Positions 24,887 through 38,757 are shown, numbered from the stretch's first letter. The stretch: 64,000 nt of DNA from Nyssa sinensis (GCA_008638375.1 VIRR01000495.1:124001-188000); one strand, 5' to 3'. Program-made: numbers and translations. The notes: generated from the sequence alone by a model not told the origin.

Positions 24887-25699
24887 CTGTCGTCATGGTT
24901 CCGGCCAGTCCATTCCATTGGTTTTGTCAAATTTAAAACCCTAATCCTTTTTCTTTCTTTCTTTACATGTAAATCGCCGAAATCCCTTAAGAATAAATTT
25001 CAGATTTTAATAATCATTTGTTCCTTCTCTCTATCCACACACAAGTACACACACAAATATGTAGATATTTATTATTGATTCAGTTTGTGTTTGCTTTGGT
25101 GATCGATTTCTCTGTGCTTATTGTAAATATTAATATTTTGATTTCTGTGGTTAGTGTTTGTTGTTTGCAGAAGATCGAAGAAGAACATAGAGTTTAGGAG
25201 TTGGAGTTGGAGGTGTTGGTCATGGAGGTTTTGGAGTTTGCCAGAGTGGTAGTGTTGGCCTTGGTGGTTGTGAGGGCAGTGGTGTTTACAGAGAAAGAGG
25301 TTTCCTCTGATGGAAAGGGAATAGTTACAGAGGGTTAGGGTTATAGTGTTTATGTGATGGAGACAGAGAAAATTTGTCCTTTTTTTTTATTAAAAAGTTA
25401 CTATTAAAGTGAGGGTAGTTTGGTCATTTAACCATGACTTGTAAGGTTAGTTTTGTTCTTACATTATTTGTAAGGGCAAAATTGGTATTTAAATAAAATT
25501 TGAAGCTGACATCATCCAATCTGTTAAGTCAACGAATGACTGTTAATGGGAGGAGAGAATCTGTTACAAATTAGTAAATCAGAAAGGAGACAATTTATTT
25601 CAAAAATTATATAAAATTTTTTGTAATTATCAGATACCTTATAAGAAATAAGTGTAATTTATTTTTATAGAAATATGACCGTCGACATACAAAGAGAAA

Positions 25700-25876
25700 G
25701 AAGAGAGACTTCAACAAACCTAAGTCTAATATTATCATAGAACCCCAAAAAACCTAGACTTTTAGGCAGAATCTACTCAAAGGGATGCGAAGAGAGACTT
25801 CAGGAAACCTAGACTAATATTATCACAGAACCCCAAAAAACCTAGACTCTTAGGCAGAATCTACTCAAGAGATGCA
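25700..25876. repeat. Two-copy ~89-bp tandem repeat
   Basis: GAAGAGAGACTTCA starts a copy at 25700 and at 25789. Both contain AACCCCAAAAAACCTAGACT and TTAGGCAGAATCTACTCAA. The array lies about 35 bp outside the right end of the Mutator-like element. Confidence 0.85.
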
Positions 25877-26239
25877 AATTGCTATATATATATATAATAC
25901 CCATCAATGTCATACATGGTCACGCGCGCTCCATTAAAATCGTTAATAAGGATCACATGTAACATGTGATAGTATTTTTTATTATTAAAAATGACCATAA
26001 TATAAAAAAAGCCAACTTATGTGAACTTGACTTTATTGAAAACTTATTCAAAATTAACTCGAGAAATTTATGAATCATTTATAAGCATAATTTAACAGTC
26101 AGTCAATTTTAATTTTAATGAGTCAAGCATTATTTCGTAATGCCAAATTTTGAATGTAATTATGTGAGTCAGGATATGAACATGCTGCAAGTTGTCTTTT
26201 GGAATTGGAGTTATATTATAGCGTCCAAAAAGTAAAAGA

Positions 26240-26650
26240 TAAATTATATTGATATTTTTATTATTATATTAATTTTTTAAACTACGTTTTTTTAGAAACT
26301 ACATTGACGTTTTTTTTTTTAAAGAAAATAATAAAATTAACATTTTTATGTTTTTTATAATAATCTTAACCATTTTATAACTTTTTTTAAAGATTTTTTT
26401 TCATTTTATATAAAAGTAAATTTAAGATAAGTAATTTATATTTTTTAGCAAAAAAAAATTGTAATTAATATTTATTTGAAAACAAAAAAAAAAATTGGTT
26501 AAATTTAAAAAAATGTAAAAAAAAAAAAACATGAAAAATATAATTTTGTTATTTAAAAATAAAATAAAATAAAAAGAGCTCGGTATAATTTTAAAAAATT
26601 TAAAAAAATTTAATGTAATTATTAAATATTTTCAAAAATATCAGATTAAT
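26240..26650. mobile_element. AT-rich inverted-repeat element (MULE/MITE-like)
   Basis: The left end reads TAAATTATATTGATATTTTT then ATTATTATATTAATTTTT. The inverse of the right end reads TAATCTGATATTTTTGAAAA then TATTTAATAATTACATTAAA. Matching is imperfect and the whole segment is about 85-90% A+T, so chance similarity adds uncertainty. No coding capacity. Confidence 0.4.
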
Positions 26651-26999
26651 TATTGAATAAATTTGAAATATTGTTAAAGTCAATGACTTCTATCATAACC
26701 TAATATATTATTATATTATACACATTGATTAGTCGAAATAATTCAATAATTGTTTCACAATTAAGAGTAATAATTTAGTGTGACAATTAATTCATATTAG
26801 TATTTAATGTGATGTGTCTATTATTCATAAATTCAAATATCTTATTCATTTATAAAATAATATTTATGTTTAAATACTAAAAAAATACCTAAAATTTAGT
26901 AAAATTATACTAATGCGTTAGATAATACTAATATTGAATAACGGTCACGCTATATAAGTTTTTCACAATCACATATCAACGTCACAATTGACTCATACG

Positions 27000-27250
27000 T
27001 CAATTCAAAGAATCTTTCTGTAGTTGGCGAATCAATTGTTGCAGCCGATCCTACCCTTTCACAAATTCAAAGGACACTGGCTTGCTCAAAACAATCGGCC
27101 GCTTCCAACTTCACCGTTTCCGGTTTCCCTTCGTCAAGAGAGCATCCATCTTCTGACCAAAACCTTAGGACTCAGTCTAGAACTTGGAAGAATTGATTTT
27201 AGTATGAAAATTCGTAGTCTGATTGGTATATATATTATATGTGTTAATAT
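27000..27250 (+). other. GC-richer island with an unassigned 77-codon frame
   Basis: A short block of balanced composition (GCAGCCGATCCTACCCTTTC and onward) stands out from very AT-rich surroundings. The open frame at 27024-27257 starts at a non-ATG codon and has no recognisable motif. It is probably a gene or transposon fragment. Confidence 0.25.
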
Positions 27251-27259
27251 CATGTGAGA

Positions 27260-29450
27260 TTTTTTATAAACATATAATATACGTGACAATCAAATTATGA
27301 GTGACGATCACTTGTAATTCACGGTATCATTTCTCTCAGTAAAAACTCCACATTGAATGCCTAAACTCTTAAATTTATCATTTAGATATGTTTATTGAAG
27401 TAATAGGGTCAAAAATATTTTTATTTATTATTAAAAAATATTTTAAATTTAATTTAGACTTATATTTCTACCATTATTACAATACAAATATCAATATCAT
27501 AAACAATCACATACACCAATTAAATTGTGAATTTCGTAAGTCACAGTTGATAGTAACGTTTCTCATAAATATACGTGCATAATATTTGTACAGACATATC
27601 TGTCAAGAAACCTTATTCACGTGGACAATGCTTGCAGACAGTCCTAAAAACACCGGTGGTTACAATTATAAAGGCGAGCACAATAAAAGACAATGGAAAA
27701 AACCGATGCAAGTGTAGGAGCCCAATAAATACCATACACTTTGTACTTACCTCAGGTGACTCTGCCACATGGTCCTACTGAACAGCTAAATTTTGACTTT
27801 TACCCTCCTTTGTTTTTTTCAAGAAAATGAAATTTCATAAAAACTAAATTAAGAATACAAAACTGCATCAAGTCAATTGACTCAGATTCACAAATTCTAC
27901 CACTCAAATCTTCACATAGGAATATAAATATTTTTAATTTCAAATAATGTGTCATTATACTATTAATGGTATTATATATACATTATAAATATTTTATTAA
28001 TAATTTTTTGTGATATTATTTAAGATATAAATTTTAATATAAAAATTAAAACACATAATATTACTTTATTACATTTTAAAAAATAGGTATTCTATACAAA
28101 ATAACAGAATATTATTAACCTAATTTATGACAAAACTTCTCCATTTTTTATGGCATTTGCAACGATTGGAAGCTTTGATACTTGGAGGCAATCCAACAGC
28201 CACCCCCCTCCAAAAATTTGACTTTTCTTTATATTTTTTTTTTTTTAAATTGCTCTCCCCAAAATTTCATAGTTTTACCAAAAAAAAAAAAATTTTAATT
28301 TTAATTTTTATATTTTTGTTCCATTACCTTAAGGTCTAGATCGTCGTTATTGGCAAAATTTAAAATCAAATAACCACAATATATATAAGTCATTTATGGA
28401 TGATAGGATAAGAGGGTTGGGTATGATAAAAATTATCTTATCGTGTTTTTATTAGATTAAATATTTATATCTCATAAATTATTATATCTCATCTGGGTAG
28501 GATGTAACTTATCTCAAGGAGGAAAGTAGTATTAGAGTTATCTTATTCCATTGGAATAAAAATACAACGTCATATCAAAAAAAATAAAATTACAATGCTA
28601 TAATTTAAACAGACGAAGATGTGAAAGAGTAAGGTTAAAAAAATCATATTTTATTTCTTTTTTTCATTGTTCAAATTTTTTTAATATGTTCTAGATTTTT
28701 TAATATCTTTTTTGTATCAATAAATGAATTATTATATATATATATAATTATATATGCATGTTTGTAATCATTAATTAGGATGACTCCTAGCAATACATAT
28801 TATAATTTTTTTTGAGTCATGAGAAACTATTATATTTTAAGCGATTTTTGTACAATCACATTTTAAAATATTATGATTATGATTATTATATTTTATAATT
28901 GATTTGTGAATAAAATATTAATTTTAGATATCTGGTATGCATATATTTAAAAAAGAAATTTAAATAACTTTCATAAAAATAATTTTTAAAAATCAAACTT
29001 TATATCTGATGGGCATTCAAACATAAAAATGAGATATAATAATATATTCACATCTTTTATCTGAATCAATTTCAAATAATATTTTACATAATTTTATATC
29101 TTATTCAATTCTACGTACTCGTACGACCATCCAAACAAGATCATAATTTATTATATCTTCAGCTGGTTTGCATATGTGCCCATTTTATTGACCCAGTCAA
29201 TACATTTTATAAATTAGATATAAAGTATATTTTATTTGTTATAAATTAAATTTTGTTTGATAATGTTATAGATTCCAATACAAAATTTGTAGCATCTCTC
29301 GTTATCATATTAAAACCAACTCCTGCGGCCCCCTACAAATGATAAATATTGACCGTATAGCATGTAGTGGTTGATAGCTGTGTCAAACATTCTATTACAT
29401 ATAACAATAAAGATAGTTTGTAACCTATTTAACATGGTAGACCCTGCACA
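27260..29450. other. AT-rich intergenic stretch
   Basis: No gene is seen. Long A/T tracts and short (AT)n runs dominate (for example near 28735-28755). Confidence 0.5.
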
Positions 29451-29455
29451 TTAAA

Positions 29456-30016
29456 TTTAGAGTAAATTATATTGATTATAATTTTTGATAATTATATTAA
29501 TTTTTAAAAGTTTTAAAAATTATATTAATTTTTTTAGTAATTTTGATAATTATATTAATATTTTTTCAGTTTTTAAAATTACACTGCTATTTCTTTTTTT
29601 TTTATCTAAAAATATAAAAATACTTCATTTCAAGTCAATTTTTTTAAATGATAAAATTATTCCTTTCTTGTATTATTTTTTAAATTTTGATCAATTTTTT
29701 TTTAAAATTTTTAAATAAATATTGATAAAAAAGCTTAAATTTATTTTTATATAAAATAAAACAAGTTATTTAATCTTTAATTTATTTTAAAATAAAATAA
29801 TATTTTGTTTTAAAAAAGGTTAAAAAAATTAGTAAAATTAAAAAATATATAAAAACAAATAAATAAATAAAAAATTTTGAAAAAAAAAATTGACTAGAAG
29901 AAACATTTGTATATTATCAAGTAAAGTATAAAAAATTAGTATAGCTTTAAAAATTTTTAAAAAATTAATATAATGATTAAAAATTTCAGAAATGATAAAT
30001 ATAATTTACTCTAAAA
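29456..30016. mobile_element. AT-rich element with terminal inverted repeats
   Basis: The left end TTTAGAGTAAATTATATTGA matches the inverse of the right end (TTTTAGAGTAAATTATATTT, read from 30016 backward). The next ~40 bp keep the order AATTTTTGATAATTATATTA against a diverged counterpart. The element is about 560 bp with no coding potential. No clear target duplication. Confidence 0.55.
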
Positions 30017-30019
30017 TCT

Positions 30020-32140
30020 ATATTCTTATTCCTTTCTACTCATCTAAAAAGACTAAAATATAGCATTTAAACATTAAAGCCAAACAAAACAAAAAAAAAA
30101 AGAAGGAAGTGAAATTATAACATATTAAAATATAATTTTAATATGACAATTGGGCAATGAAAATAGCATAACATATGTAAACAGAAAAATTGGGTGGGAA
30201 ATGAAGTCCAGAGAGGGAAAGTGTCCGACAGTTTGTCTGCAAAAGCAGAATATGAATCTAGCCCTTCAATGCTACTCTCCACCTACCAAATCAACAAAAT
30301 ATAAATGTCTTCTCCAACCAAACTATTTCTCATAACTGTCAATGGTACTTTCTTTGTCACAAAAGTAGCACCTTCGATTCTTGACATTATCAGATAATCA
30401 CAATCAGCTGAATTTAAGTTACAAGCAACTCTCACAATGATTATATTTAGAACAATATAAACAGTTGAATAATATTTATTAAAATAAAAATTAAATTCAA
30501 AAAAATATTTAATTCGATCAAATTTTAAATATATGAATATTAATTATTAGAGTTAAGTTATTAAAATATAATTATAACAATTTCAATAATTCAATTGTTT
30601 CGAAATACTCTTATAAAATAAATTCAATTCGCCTATCATATCCAAATATAACTGAAATCCCGCTCAATCTTATAAAAAAAAAAAATATACACGTGTGAAT
30701 CTCTTTTATGATTATCAACAAATTAGTGGTATGTTGCGGGTAACTTTTGTACTTTTTTAGGGTAATGTTTGTAAGAGTTCATTTGCATATGTAAATAAGA
30801 CTCTTCTCTAATAAATTTTATCGTAGTTGAATTTTGTTTAGAGTGATGATAATAAATAAGAACTCAATTGGTAAAAAATTTAACGTGTAAAAGTCTCGTT
30901 CATATATATAAACAGGGTTTTAGTAGCATTATCCTTATTTTTATGTTAATGCACTTTTTTTTTTTTTGCGTTCGAGAAAACAATCCCACAAACACCTAGT
31001 TCTAGTAGTAGCTTTAAAATTTAGAACAGTCATTATGCGGTATTCATTGTTTTTATTAGTCTATTTCATACTAAGGTCATAAATTAAGTTACACCACAAG
31101 TTATTATACGGGTGTTAATGAAAAACGTGAATTTATTATTTTATTTTCAAAAATAATTATATTAACTTTTCCTATGATCTTTGAAAAAATATGAGAAATT
31201 AGTGTAATATATCATAATATCTTAATCATATTAAACAATTTTCTCTTATTCTATCTTCAATGGGAGCCATTTCCACCACTTTTTGTTCATTTCTTACTTT
31301 ATTCTTTCTTATTTTTGTACAAAATTAACTCAACATACTCATTTTATTTTTATTAATTTTGTGAACAGAAAAGATACCTTTTAACTTTTTTTCTAGGAAA
31401 GGGTTATAGCTTACAAAATGAGGGGCAGTCCTAACGTACGGATAGCATAATCCACCACAACTATTACAAAGTAAAATCTGACACTCCACTTCAGATTTTG
31501 ACCAACTTTGTATGTAACAAGGCACAAACCACACTGATTTGGGCCAAAATTTGTTAACAGTACCTTGGAATAATCCAAGTATGGCCCTGCCAGTTGCAGG
31601 CATAATTGATACCAATGTATTGAAACTCACATGTTTCAAGAATTAAAAATAAAATCCAGTCATGAATTACTTGGTTCAATCGTGGGATTAATAAGATCAA
31701 ATCATGATTTCATAAATATATATATATATATATATTTTATTAATTTTAATAATGTATAAGAATATTTGTATATCAAAAATTAACAATTTGACACAGCACG
31801 AAATGTTAATAAAATCTGAACACATCAAAATCCTAACTATAGAATACACCACAAACACAGTATAATAAATTTGTAAAAACAGAACTAAAATATTATTAAT
31901 GATCGAATGAATAATTCTAGCCGTCCATTTTATCATATATAATGGGGTAAAACATATAATTTGACTAAAAAACTAAAATCGTTAAGAAATAATAAAAATA
32001 GGAAATATATCAAAAATAACAATTTTGAGCTAAACTTAAATTTAAAAACCAAATAAGGAAAGAAGAAATTTTGCTACAAATGACAACTTAAACCGACTTT
32101 CCTATGCAAAGTATGACTTCTAAAATAATAAAAACACATT
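30020..32140. other. Intergenic stretch, no gene recognised
   Basis: Only short frames occur. The 104-codon minus-strand frame at 31325-31639 has no recognised motif. An (AT)n run lies at about 31717-31735. Confidence 0.45.
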
Positions 32141-32149
32141 TTTAACCAT

Positions 32150-32385
32150 CTGGAGGTGTGGTTGAGTAGTAAAGACATTGAAAATAAAATTCAAGCGTCT
32201 CGAATTCGAATTCCCTTCTTATTTATTGATCACGTAAACTAGCACACAGAATACCTCCTAACAACTTGACATCCCTTGAGACCCCTCCCTTTGTGTTGAT
32301 CGCGTATCCTCCTTAGTCCTTACCCATCCATAAATCTGATGATTAAACAAAGACAAATTATTTTTTTTAAAAATAAGTGTTTCCC
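32150..32385 (+). mobile_element. tRNA-like SINE candidate
   Basis: GGTGTGGTTGAGTAGTAAAG resembles a pol III A box. CTCGAATTCGAATTCCC, about 45 bp later, resembles a B box. An unrelated body follows, with an A/T-rich tail near 32360-32395. This is the usual layout of plant tRNA-derived SINEs. Boundaries are approximate. Confidence 0.5.
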
Positions 32386-32399
32386 TAAAAAAAATGAGC

Positions 32400-33590
32400 A
32401 GACTTTGTGGAAGGAAAACAATTGGTAATGGACAAAACATTGGTTTTTATATTTTGTCACTATCCTGTTCTGTGGAAGAAGAAAGGGAGGAAAGAAAAAA
32501 AAGAAAGATATATATTATGTCTTACTAAAAAAAATATATATATATATTATAAATATGACAAGATATTATTAAATAGGCACATTATTAACTCACTATACTG
32601 TACTAAACCATTCAAGAATTTTTCAATAAATACCATATCTAACTTTCTATAACTATTGGTTTTAGGGTTTCCAAACACAACCCCAATCCCCCAAATTTGA
32701 TAAAATTTGTCTTTTCTCCCTTTCCACCTACCTCAACAAAATTCATACACAGAAGTCTAACATAATCCAATAATTCATCAAATTCCACTTACATGCAAAC
32801 AAGTCTTCATTATTGACCCTTTTTAATCATTAGAATGGAACATTTTTGAGGAATTAATCAACCCCTCCACCATTGGCAATTTTCCCCTTTGTCATTTTAT
32901 CAAAACCACCACCCAAAGCAATTTAGACTATTTGAAAAGAAATTTTTTGAATTAAATTGACACATTATTGTGAGAGACTATCTTTTTAATATTATCATGT
33001 CATGTATACTTTGATTTAGTAAAAATGAGTACACTCACATGTAAAGGTCCATAAAACCTATTAGAGATATAGTAAAATACTATATTGACACGGGATGATT
33101 TAGAGTGTATCTCCAAGGACTCTCTAAATACTATAGTAATTTATTAATAGTTTGTTTAAATATTATAATAATATTTAAATATTTATTAAATACATTAATT
33201 TAAATACTTAATAACTTAAAATCAAATAATATTTTTTTACAACTCAAGCAGACTTTACTCAAACTTTTTTTTATTTTTTTGGATTCAACCAAACAAGCGC
33301 TAAAGTACACGTGATGCTTCAGATTCGAAAGTTTCCTTGTGACAACTACTAAATTATACACCTTACATCAGGCAAGCATTAGGTCAGATATGAGTAAAGA
33401 AAACCTTAATTGCATTTGATATTGACGCGTGTAACGAAATACTCGTCTCTTCAGCATTCCTCAAAACCAAATAAAGTAAGAGTGAAGCAAATCAAACAGA
33501 GTTCTATTGTCACACTGCAATTGAACAGACTTCTATAAAAGAAAGAGAGTGTCATCTCCGAAATTGCACGTCTCTCCTTCTTCCCAGAAG
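32400..33590. other. Intergenic stretch including the PLATZ 3' side
   Basis: No gene is seen. The minus-strand 3' untranslated region of the PLATZ gene should lie in about 33350-33598. Confidence 0.4.
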
Positions 33591-33598
33591 TACGCAAA

Positions 33599-34718
33599 TC
33601 AATAAAGCGGAGACCGGTGTGGCGTGCCCTTCCGGCGGTTCATCAGACCCACCTCAATTTCCGAAACCGGTGAACATATTGGCCGACAGGCCGCCCGAAA
33701 TGCCGATATGCTACTTCGTTTCTTCCTCACAATCTCAGTCTCAGTCGTAGCAGTGCAAGCAAGAGCCCGGCAACCCACTCCGCAGGCGAAACCACCGCTG
33801 CCGCTCGACGCAGACGACGTCCTGAATGAACCTGCAGTTTCAAGGACCGATTCAGGCGTCATTTGAGAGTCGTCTGGACCCGGTTCTGGTAACGTAAGGT
33901 ACTCGCACTCAAAGATATACTCTGAAAGCCTTCCTTCACTTCTCAGTATATGTTGAAGCTGTGAGGGAGAGATGAGAATTGGAAATATGAAATGGGTAAG
34001 AGAGACAACAATAATGTTTGGTAGTTAGGGTTTTGTGTACGTACCTTGCAGGAGAGAGAACAGAAGAAATATGGGTCTTGCAGGCCTCTGTCGCAAGTGA
34101 TGCAGATGTTGCCGGAGCCTCTGAAAGGCCGTGCCTGTGGCCGTTGATTTAAAAATACCACTTTTGCACTGTTTGTCGTGTAAGACTGTAGAGAGAGAGA
34201 AACCCCGTTAAGAAATTGAAAACAAATGGAAGCAAAAGAAGAATTCAAACATGGGTTTTTTTAAGAAACTTTTACTTACTTGAACGAAGGCACAGTCCAT
34301 CAATTTCTCGGCATCACCCAACCTTATAACATCATGATAGACATACCTTCTTATCTGACATCAAACATAAAATCCATACATAGTAAATATAATGAAAGAG
34401 AAAGAAGATGTGAATTTAAAGATCTCATGGTAAAATTGAGAATACTTGTAAAAGGCGGTGAGAGCGGTGAGGGGACAAGCAGTGAGGACAAAGGCTCGCG
34501 CAACAGTCCAAGCAATAGACGTTTTTTTCATTCTTCTTTGCCTGTTCATGAATTACACAGGCGTTGAAGAACTTCTGTTGCAGCAGGACTTCAAGCCACC
34601 GAGGAAGATGTGAAGAATCCAACTGAAAAAAAAAAGAAGAAAAAAAAAAGGTTAATTCAATTAGTTTTCATATGAATATTCAAAAGAGAAACCAATTACA
34701 GAGAGAAAAACCCACCAT
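33599..34718 (-). CDS. PLATZ zinc-binding transcription factor, 251 aa, 5 exons
   Basis: Coding exons on the minus strand: 34716-34718 (ATG only), 34446-34622, 34280-34354, 34045-34185, 33599-33958; all introns GT-AG. The protein contains HLPRWLEVLLQQKFFNACVI, KNEKNVYCLDCCASLCPHCL and SPHRSHRLLQIRRYVYHDVI. It continues with RPFRGSGNICITCDRGLQDP and ends NRRKGTPHRSPLY. Zinc ligand candidates are C23, H26, C38, C41/42, C46, C49, H53, H56 and C113-x2-C116..C127-x3-C131. PLATZ proteins are plant-specific nuclear factors that bind A/T-rich DNA; several act on transcription in seeds, growth or stress, and some family members associate with RNA polymerase III machinery. The C-terminal part (about 134-251) carries the Ser/Gly-rich stretch and KKRSS basic motif usual for the family. 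The one-codon first exon is inferred because exon 2 opens directly after its AG with no ATG. Confidence 0.93.
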
Positions 34719-35593
34719 GGTTTTATGGTTTATAAGGATAGTAGTTGAATTATCATCAGCAAGAGATCAATTTCCAGGAAAGAGAGCAGAGAGTAAGAAA
34801 AGAGCACGGCGCCTGCAACTGATTAATGTTACTCTACCAATGAAGGAGTGGAGAGAGGTTGGCCTCATTTAAAGAAGGGCTGGTGCTTTGTGGAGTACTG
34901 CTAGAAAGGTTTTGGGTACTATTTGCAAGGCAAGTTTGGGAAAGGCAAACTAAGAATATATATATATATATATATAATATATATATACAGTTAGAAAACC
35001 AATTGAAAATCAAAACTTTGTTTTTGTTTTTTTCAATGTTACTATAAGAAAGATGTTTTGACTGTCAATGTATTTATCTCTGTACTTAGTTTGTTGGATT
35101 GTTGAATATATTAGTTGTAAAGGCAATAATTGTATAATATATTTTATGCCTGACAAGCAATAAAAAACCTATTGAATCCTGTAAGGTAAGTTGAATAATT
35201 TATTAGCTATCGTACAAATTCTTAATTTAATTAGTGTTGTGAATTTGATATACTCACTTACAATTTTTACCTTAATCCTAACTCGATCAAACATCGATAA
35301 GTTAATTCTGAAATTGTAAAATTTAAATAAAAGAGATTTATTTTATTACTCTAATTTAAATTATTAGAATTATTCATACATAATAATTAAAATTTTACTC
35401 TTTATAGTGCATGTGTCAAAATAAGAATTTATTAAATGATATAAAAATTAAACTTTTATTAATGTTAATTATTTTTTATAACTATTTAATAATTAAAATA
35501 TTATTAGCTTGAATTCACATTAATATTATTATTGTTTCCTAAATGTCTCATGTCCCCAAGACCCTAATTAAAAACCTAACAATATGGTTGGCC

Positions 35594-35625
<32 letters not shown>

Positions 35626-36733
35626 AAGTGCTATACGACAAGACCAAAGATGGTGACTTTTTCTCACGTCTCAGTGAAAAGAGTAAAAAAAGAGATGGAA
35701 AAGTGACCAATTTTCAAGAGAGCCTCAACCTGTATTTTCCTGCATTCCCAGCCCACCCACGTGATAAAAATCTTTCAACTATTGCTAGGGTTTTTTTTTA
35801 TTTATTTATTATTTGGATTATTTTACCTGATTTAATCATTAAAGTGATTAAATTAAGTTATGTTTAGTTAATTGTGTAAAAATGATTATTTTAGAATAAG
35901 TTATATAAAAAATTAATTAAATCAAAATCAAGTTTCTTCTTGATTCCTTTTTAAACAACTTCGTATACTTATAGAAAAGAATTTAAAATTCAAAAATAAA
36001 CTACATTTTTTTTTTTAATTTGAAGAAATTTGAATTTTGGATGATAAAAAAAAAATAAATATAAATTATTAAATTAGAGGATAATGCTGCTATGTGCTTA
36101 AACTTATATGAGATAAGGTATTTTCAAAACGATAATTCTAAATGAGATTTGTTTATTTTTAATATTAGTTTATAAATTTTTATTATTTAATACTAATATT
36201 ATAAAACTCTAATAAATAAAATTATAATAGTAGATCTTTTTAAAGATATGTATATGTTGAATAAAATTCTAATAGTAGAGATTTTGTATGATCAAATGAT
36301 TGAGTAATACTGTTAGTAATTATTAATCTTAAAAAACATAAATTAGATAATATAAAATAATTATTCACATATTTTAGATAATGGGAGTAATACTGAATAA
36401 ATTTATATTAATAGAATTGAGTTTTTTGGACTTTTTATGGGTCTTGTTTGGGGAGTTAGATTTTTATTGGCTTTAAATTTTTAATTTAGATAATATTATA
36501 AACATATAAAAATTAGGACATTCTTTATAAGCGATACTTAAAATAATTGTTTTGCTCGAGCTTATACAGGTATTTTAATCATTAGATAGATAAAAACTGA
36601 TCAGAATAAAAAAAAAAAAAAAACTCAATTAATAATATAATAATTAAAACAATTATCTCATATAAATTAGAGTTTATAATAACATTACCTTAAATATAAA
36701 GCATCTAACAAATCTAAGTAAATTTCAATGATA

Positions 36734-36764
<31 letters not shown>

Positions 36765-37096
36765 TAAATATGGAAAGTTGGAAACTAAGTTGATCAATTT
36801 ATAAAGTCAAAGAGGTTATATAGGGTAAGTGTGAAAGGATTTTGAATTGGAGACCCTTTTGTTATAAATGTATAATGGAGGCAGGCTCACAGCTCATTCT
36901 TTATGTCCCTTTTGGTCATCAGCTAATGCTCCTGCAGTCCAAAGCCCCACTTCAGAACTAATACTATTTTCATCATTTTGTGGAGTGCTCAGACATTTCA
37001 TACTATCTAAGCATTTACCCCATTTTTTTAAACTTTACCAACAGCTTTATCACAGCTCAAAGTTGGACAGAAATGCCAATTATAGAAATATGCCTT

Positions 37097-37133
37097 CCCT
37101 TTTCCCTTTTCCCTTTTCCCTTTTCCCTTTTCT
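37097..37133. repeat. CCCTTTT minisatellite
   Basis: About five perfect tandem copies of a 7-bp CCCTTTT unit. Confidence 0.9.
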
Positions 37134-38757
37134 TTTACTTTATTTTTAATTTTGTTGTTTCCCATGTGATTTAAGGCCTTGTTTGTTTGCTTGATGGGTT
37201 GAGTTGGGTTATGAAAACTCACCTAGTAAGGGAATTTCTAAAAAACATGTTAAATGTTAGGATATTTCAAAGTTGTGTCGTGTCAATAATTATAATTTCA
37301 AACGACTATTTATACGTCAGTAACAAAATATTCACTCGTGTCATCATTTTGTGGGGTTTCAAATCACGGTTGTGGGCCTGTTATTTGAGAGAAATTACAA
37401 ATAATTTATGTTATTTGAAAAAAATTACAAATAGTTTCGTTATAAAATTTTGATATGAAAGATATATTTTTTACTTTGAAATATGAAGCCAAATAGATTC
37501 TAAAAGTGTTGTCTAATTAATATTTCAAATGGTGAAAGTGTTGTCATTGTATGGACTATTCACTATTCAGACACACTATCCCACATTTAAGTCCAATCAT
37601 TAAATTCCCAAACAAATACAAAATAAGTTGAAGGAAATAGTTATACTTGTCCAACTCCTTATTGAGGCAAACAAACGCTGCCTAGCACAATAATAAATGG
37701 ATTTTTTTTTTCCTTTTATAGTTAATGGATTTGTATTTATAGCAGTCTTTTAATTTCTCAATAGGACATGATGGTGACTTGCAAATGACACAATAAATGT
37801 GAACAATGAATACAAACACGTTATTATAGCAACAATCATTTAACAAAAAAATAAATTCTTTAAAATTTGAAAATAAATTTTCTAAATTTTGAAATTTGAA
37901 TATTATTAATGAAATATGAATAATAAAAGTCTATTATAACATATTTATAAAAATAGGAAACAACTAAGTTGACTAAAAAATCATAACTACTCTGCTAATT
38001 CTAATAAAACTTTGAAAATAAAAAAAATCGAATAAATTCAAAATTAATAATTTTTATAATTGAGTGAAAAATTGAAAACTAAATAAGATAAAAAAAATGA
38101 TCGGAACGAACATCATTGGAATTCAAAATTCTTACGCAAAATTACTTTTAAAAAATCTTAGATTTGTTAGACTGTTTCTAGACAGAATATAACAGTTTCA
38201 GATATGTATATGTTGAGGTGATTGAACCAAACATGTTTTTTAAAAGTATTTTAAACCACTTTTATAATAATTGAACTGAAAGATCAAGTTGCAGGTTTAA
38301 AATTAAACCTCAATGTAAAAATTGAAAGTATCACGAGAACAAGGACAAGAAAGAGGATTTGAATTAGCTAAGCCATATTGAAATCACAAGATATTGGATA
38401 AAGTATTAATTATAAATAATGAATCTAAGGAGATTTATTTGTTGATTTTTTTTAATGTTTTTATTAAAATAGTGGATGATATTATTGGATAAAGCAGGGT
38501 AAAAAAAGGGATGGTAAAGGATAATAAAAACACAAATGGAGAAAAAGGATATCAGATTTTTATTTGATTTTTTTTTTGTTGGGTAATTGTCATTCAATTT
38601 TATTTTATTATATATTTTTGTGATGAAAATTCAATTTTATTGTTTAGAGTTTAATTATTCAAGGCTCAACTATTATTATCAATTAAGGGAGGAGTCATTT
38701 TAGTCTCTTCTTTGATATTTCTTCTGATTTTAAAATGCGTTAAGTGCCCAATATACA

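Larger units (their letters stand above)
19619..25665. mobile_element. Mutator-like element with degenerate terminal inverted repeats, split by a solo LTR
   Basis: The left end (from about 19619) reads ATAATTACACTTACCTCCC then TTGAGGTTTCTGACAATTAC. The inverse of the right end (ending about 25665) reads TAAATTACACTTATTTCTTA then TAAGGTATCTGATAATTAC. The similarity continues inward with gaps, including matched segments about phylogenetically common 'not more than' spacing such as CCATTTACCAAA-type and TTAAC..GT motifs. Flanks TAATAGAAG and TTATAGAAA agree at 7 of 9 positions, compatible with an aged 9-bp Mutator target duplication. No transposase is present. Without the 4.2-kb LTR inserted at 20445 the element would be about 1.8 kb. 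It contains GC-richer blocks (19800-20400, 24880-25340) that may be captured host sequence. Confidence 0.6.
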
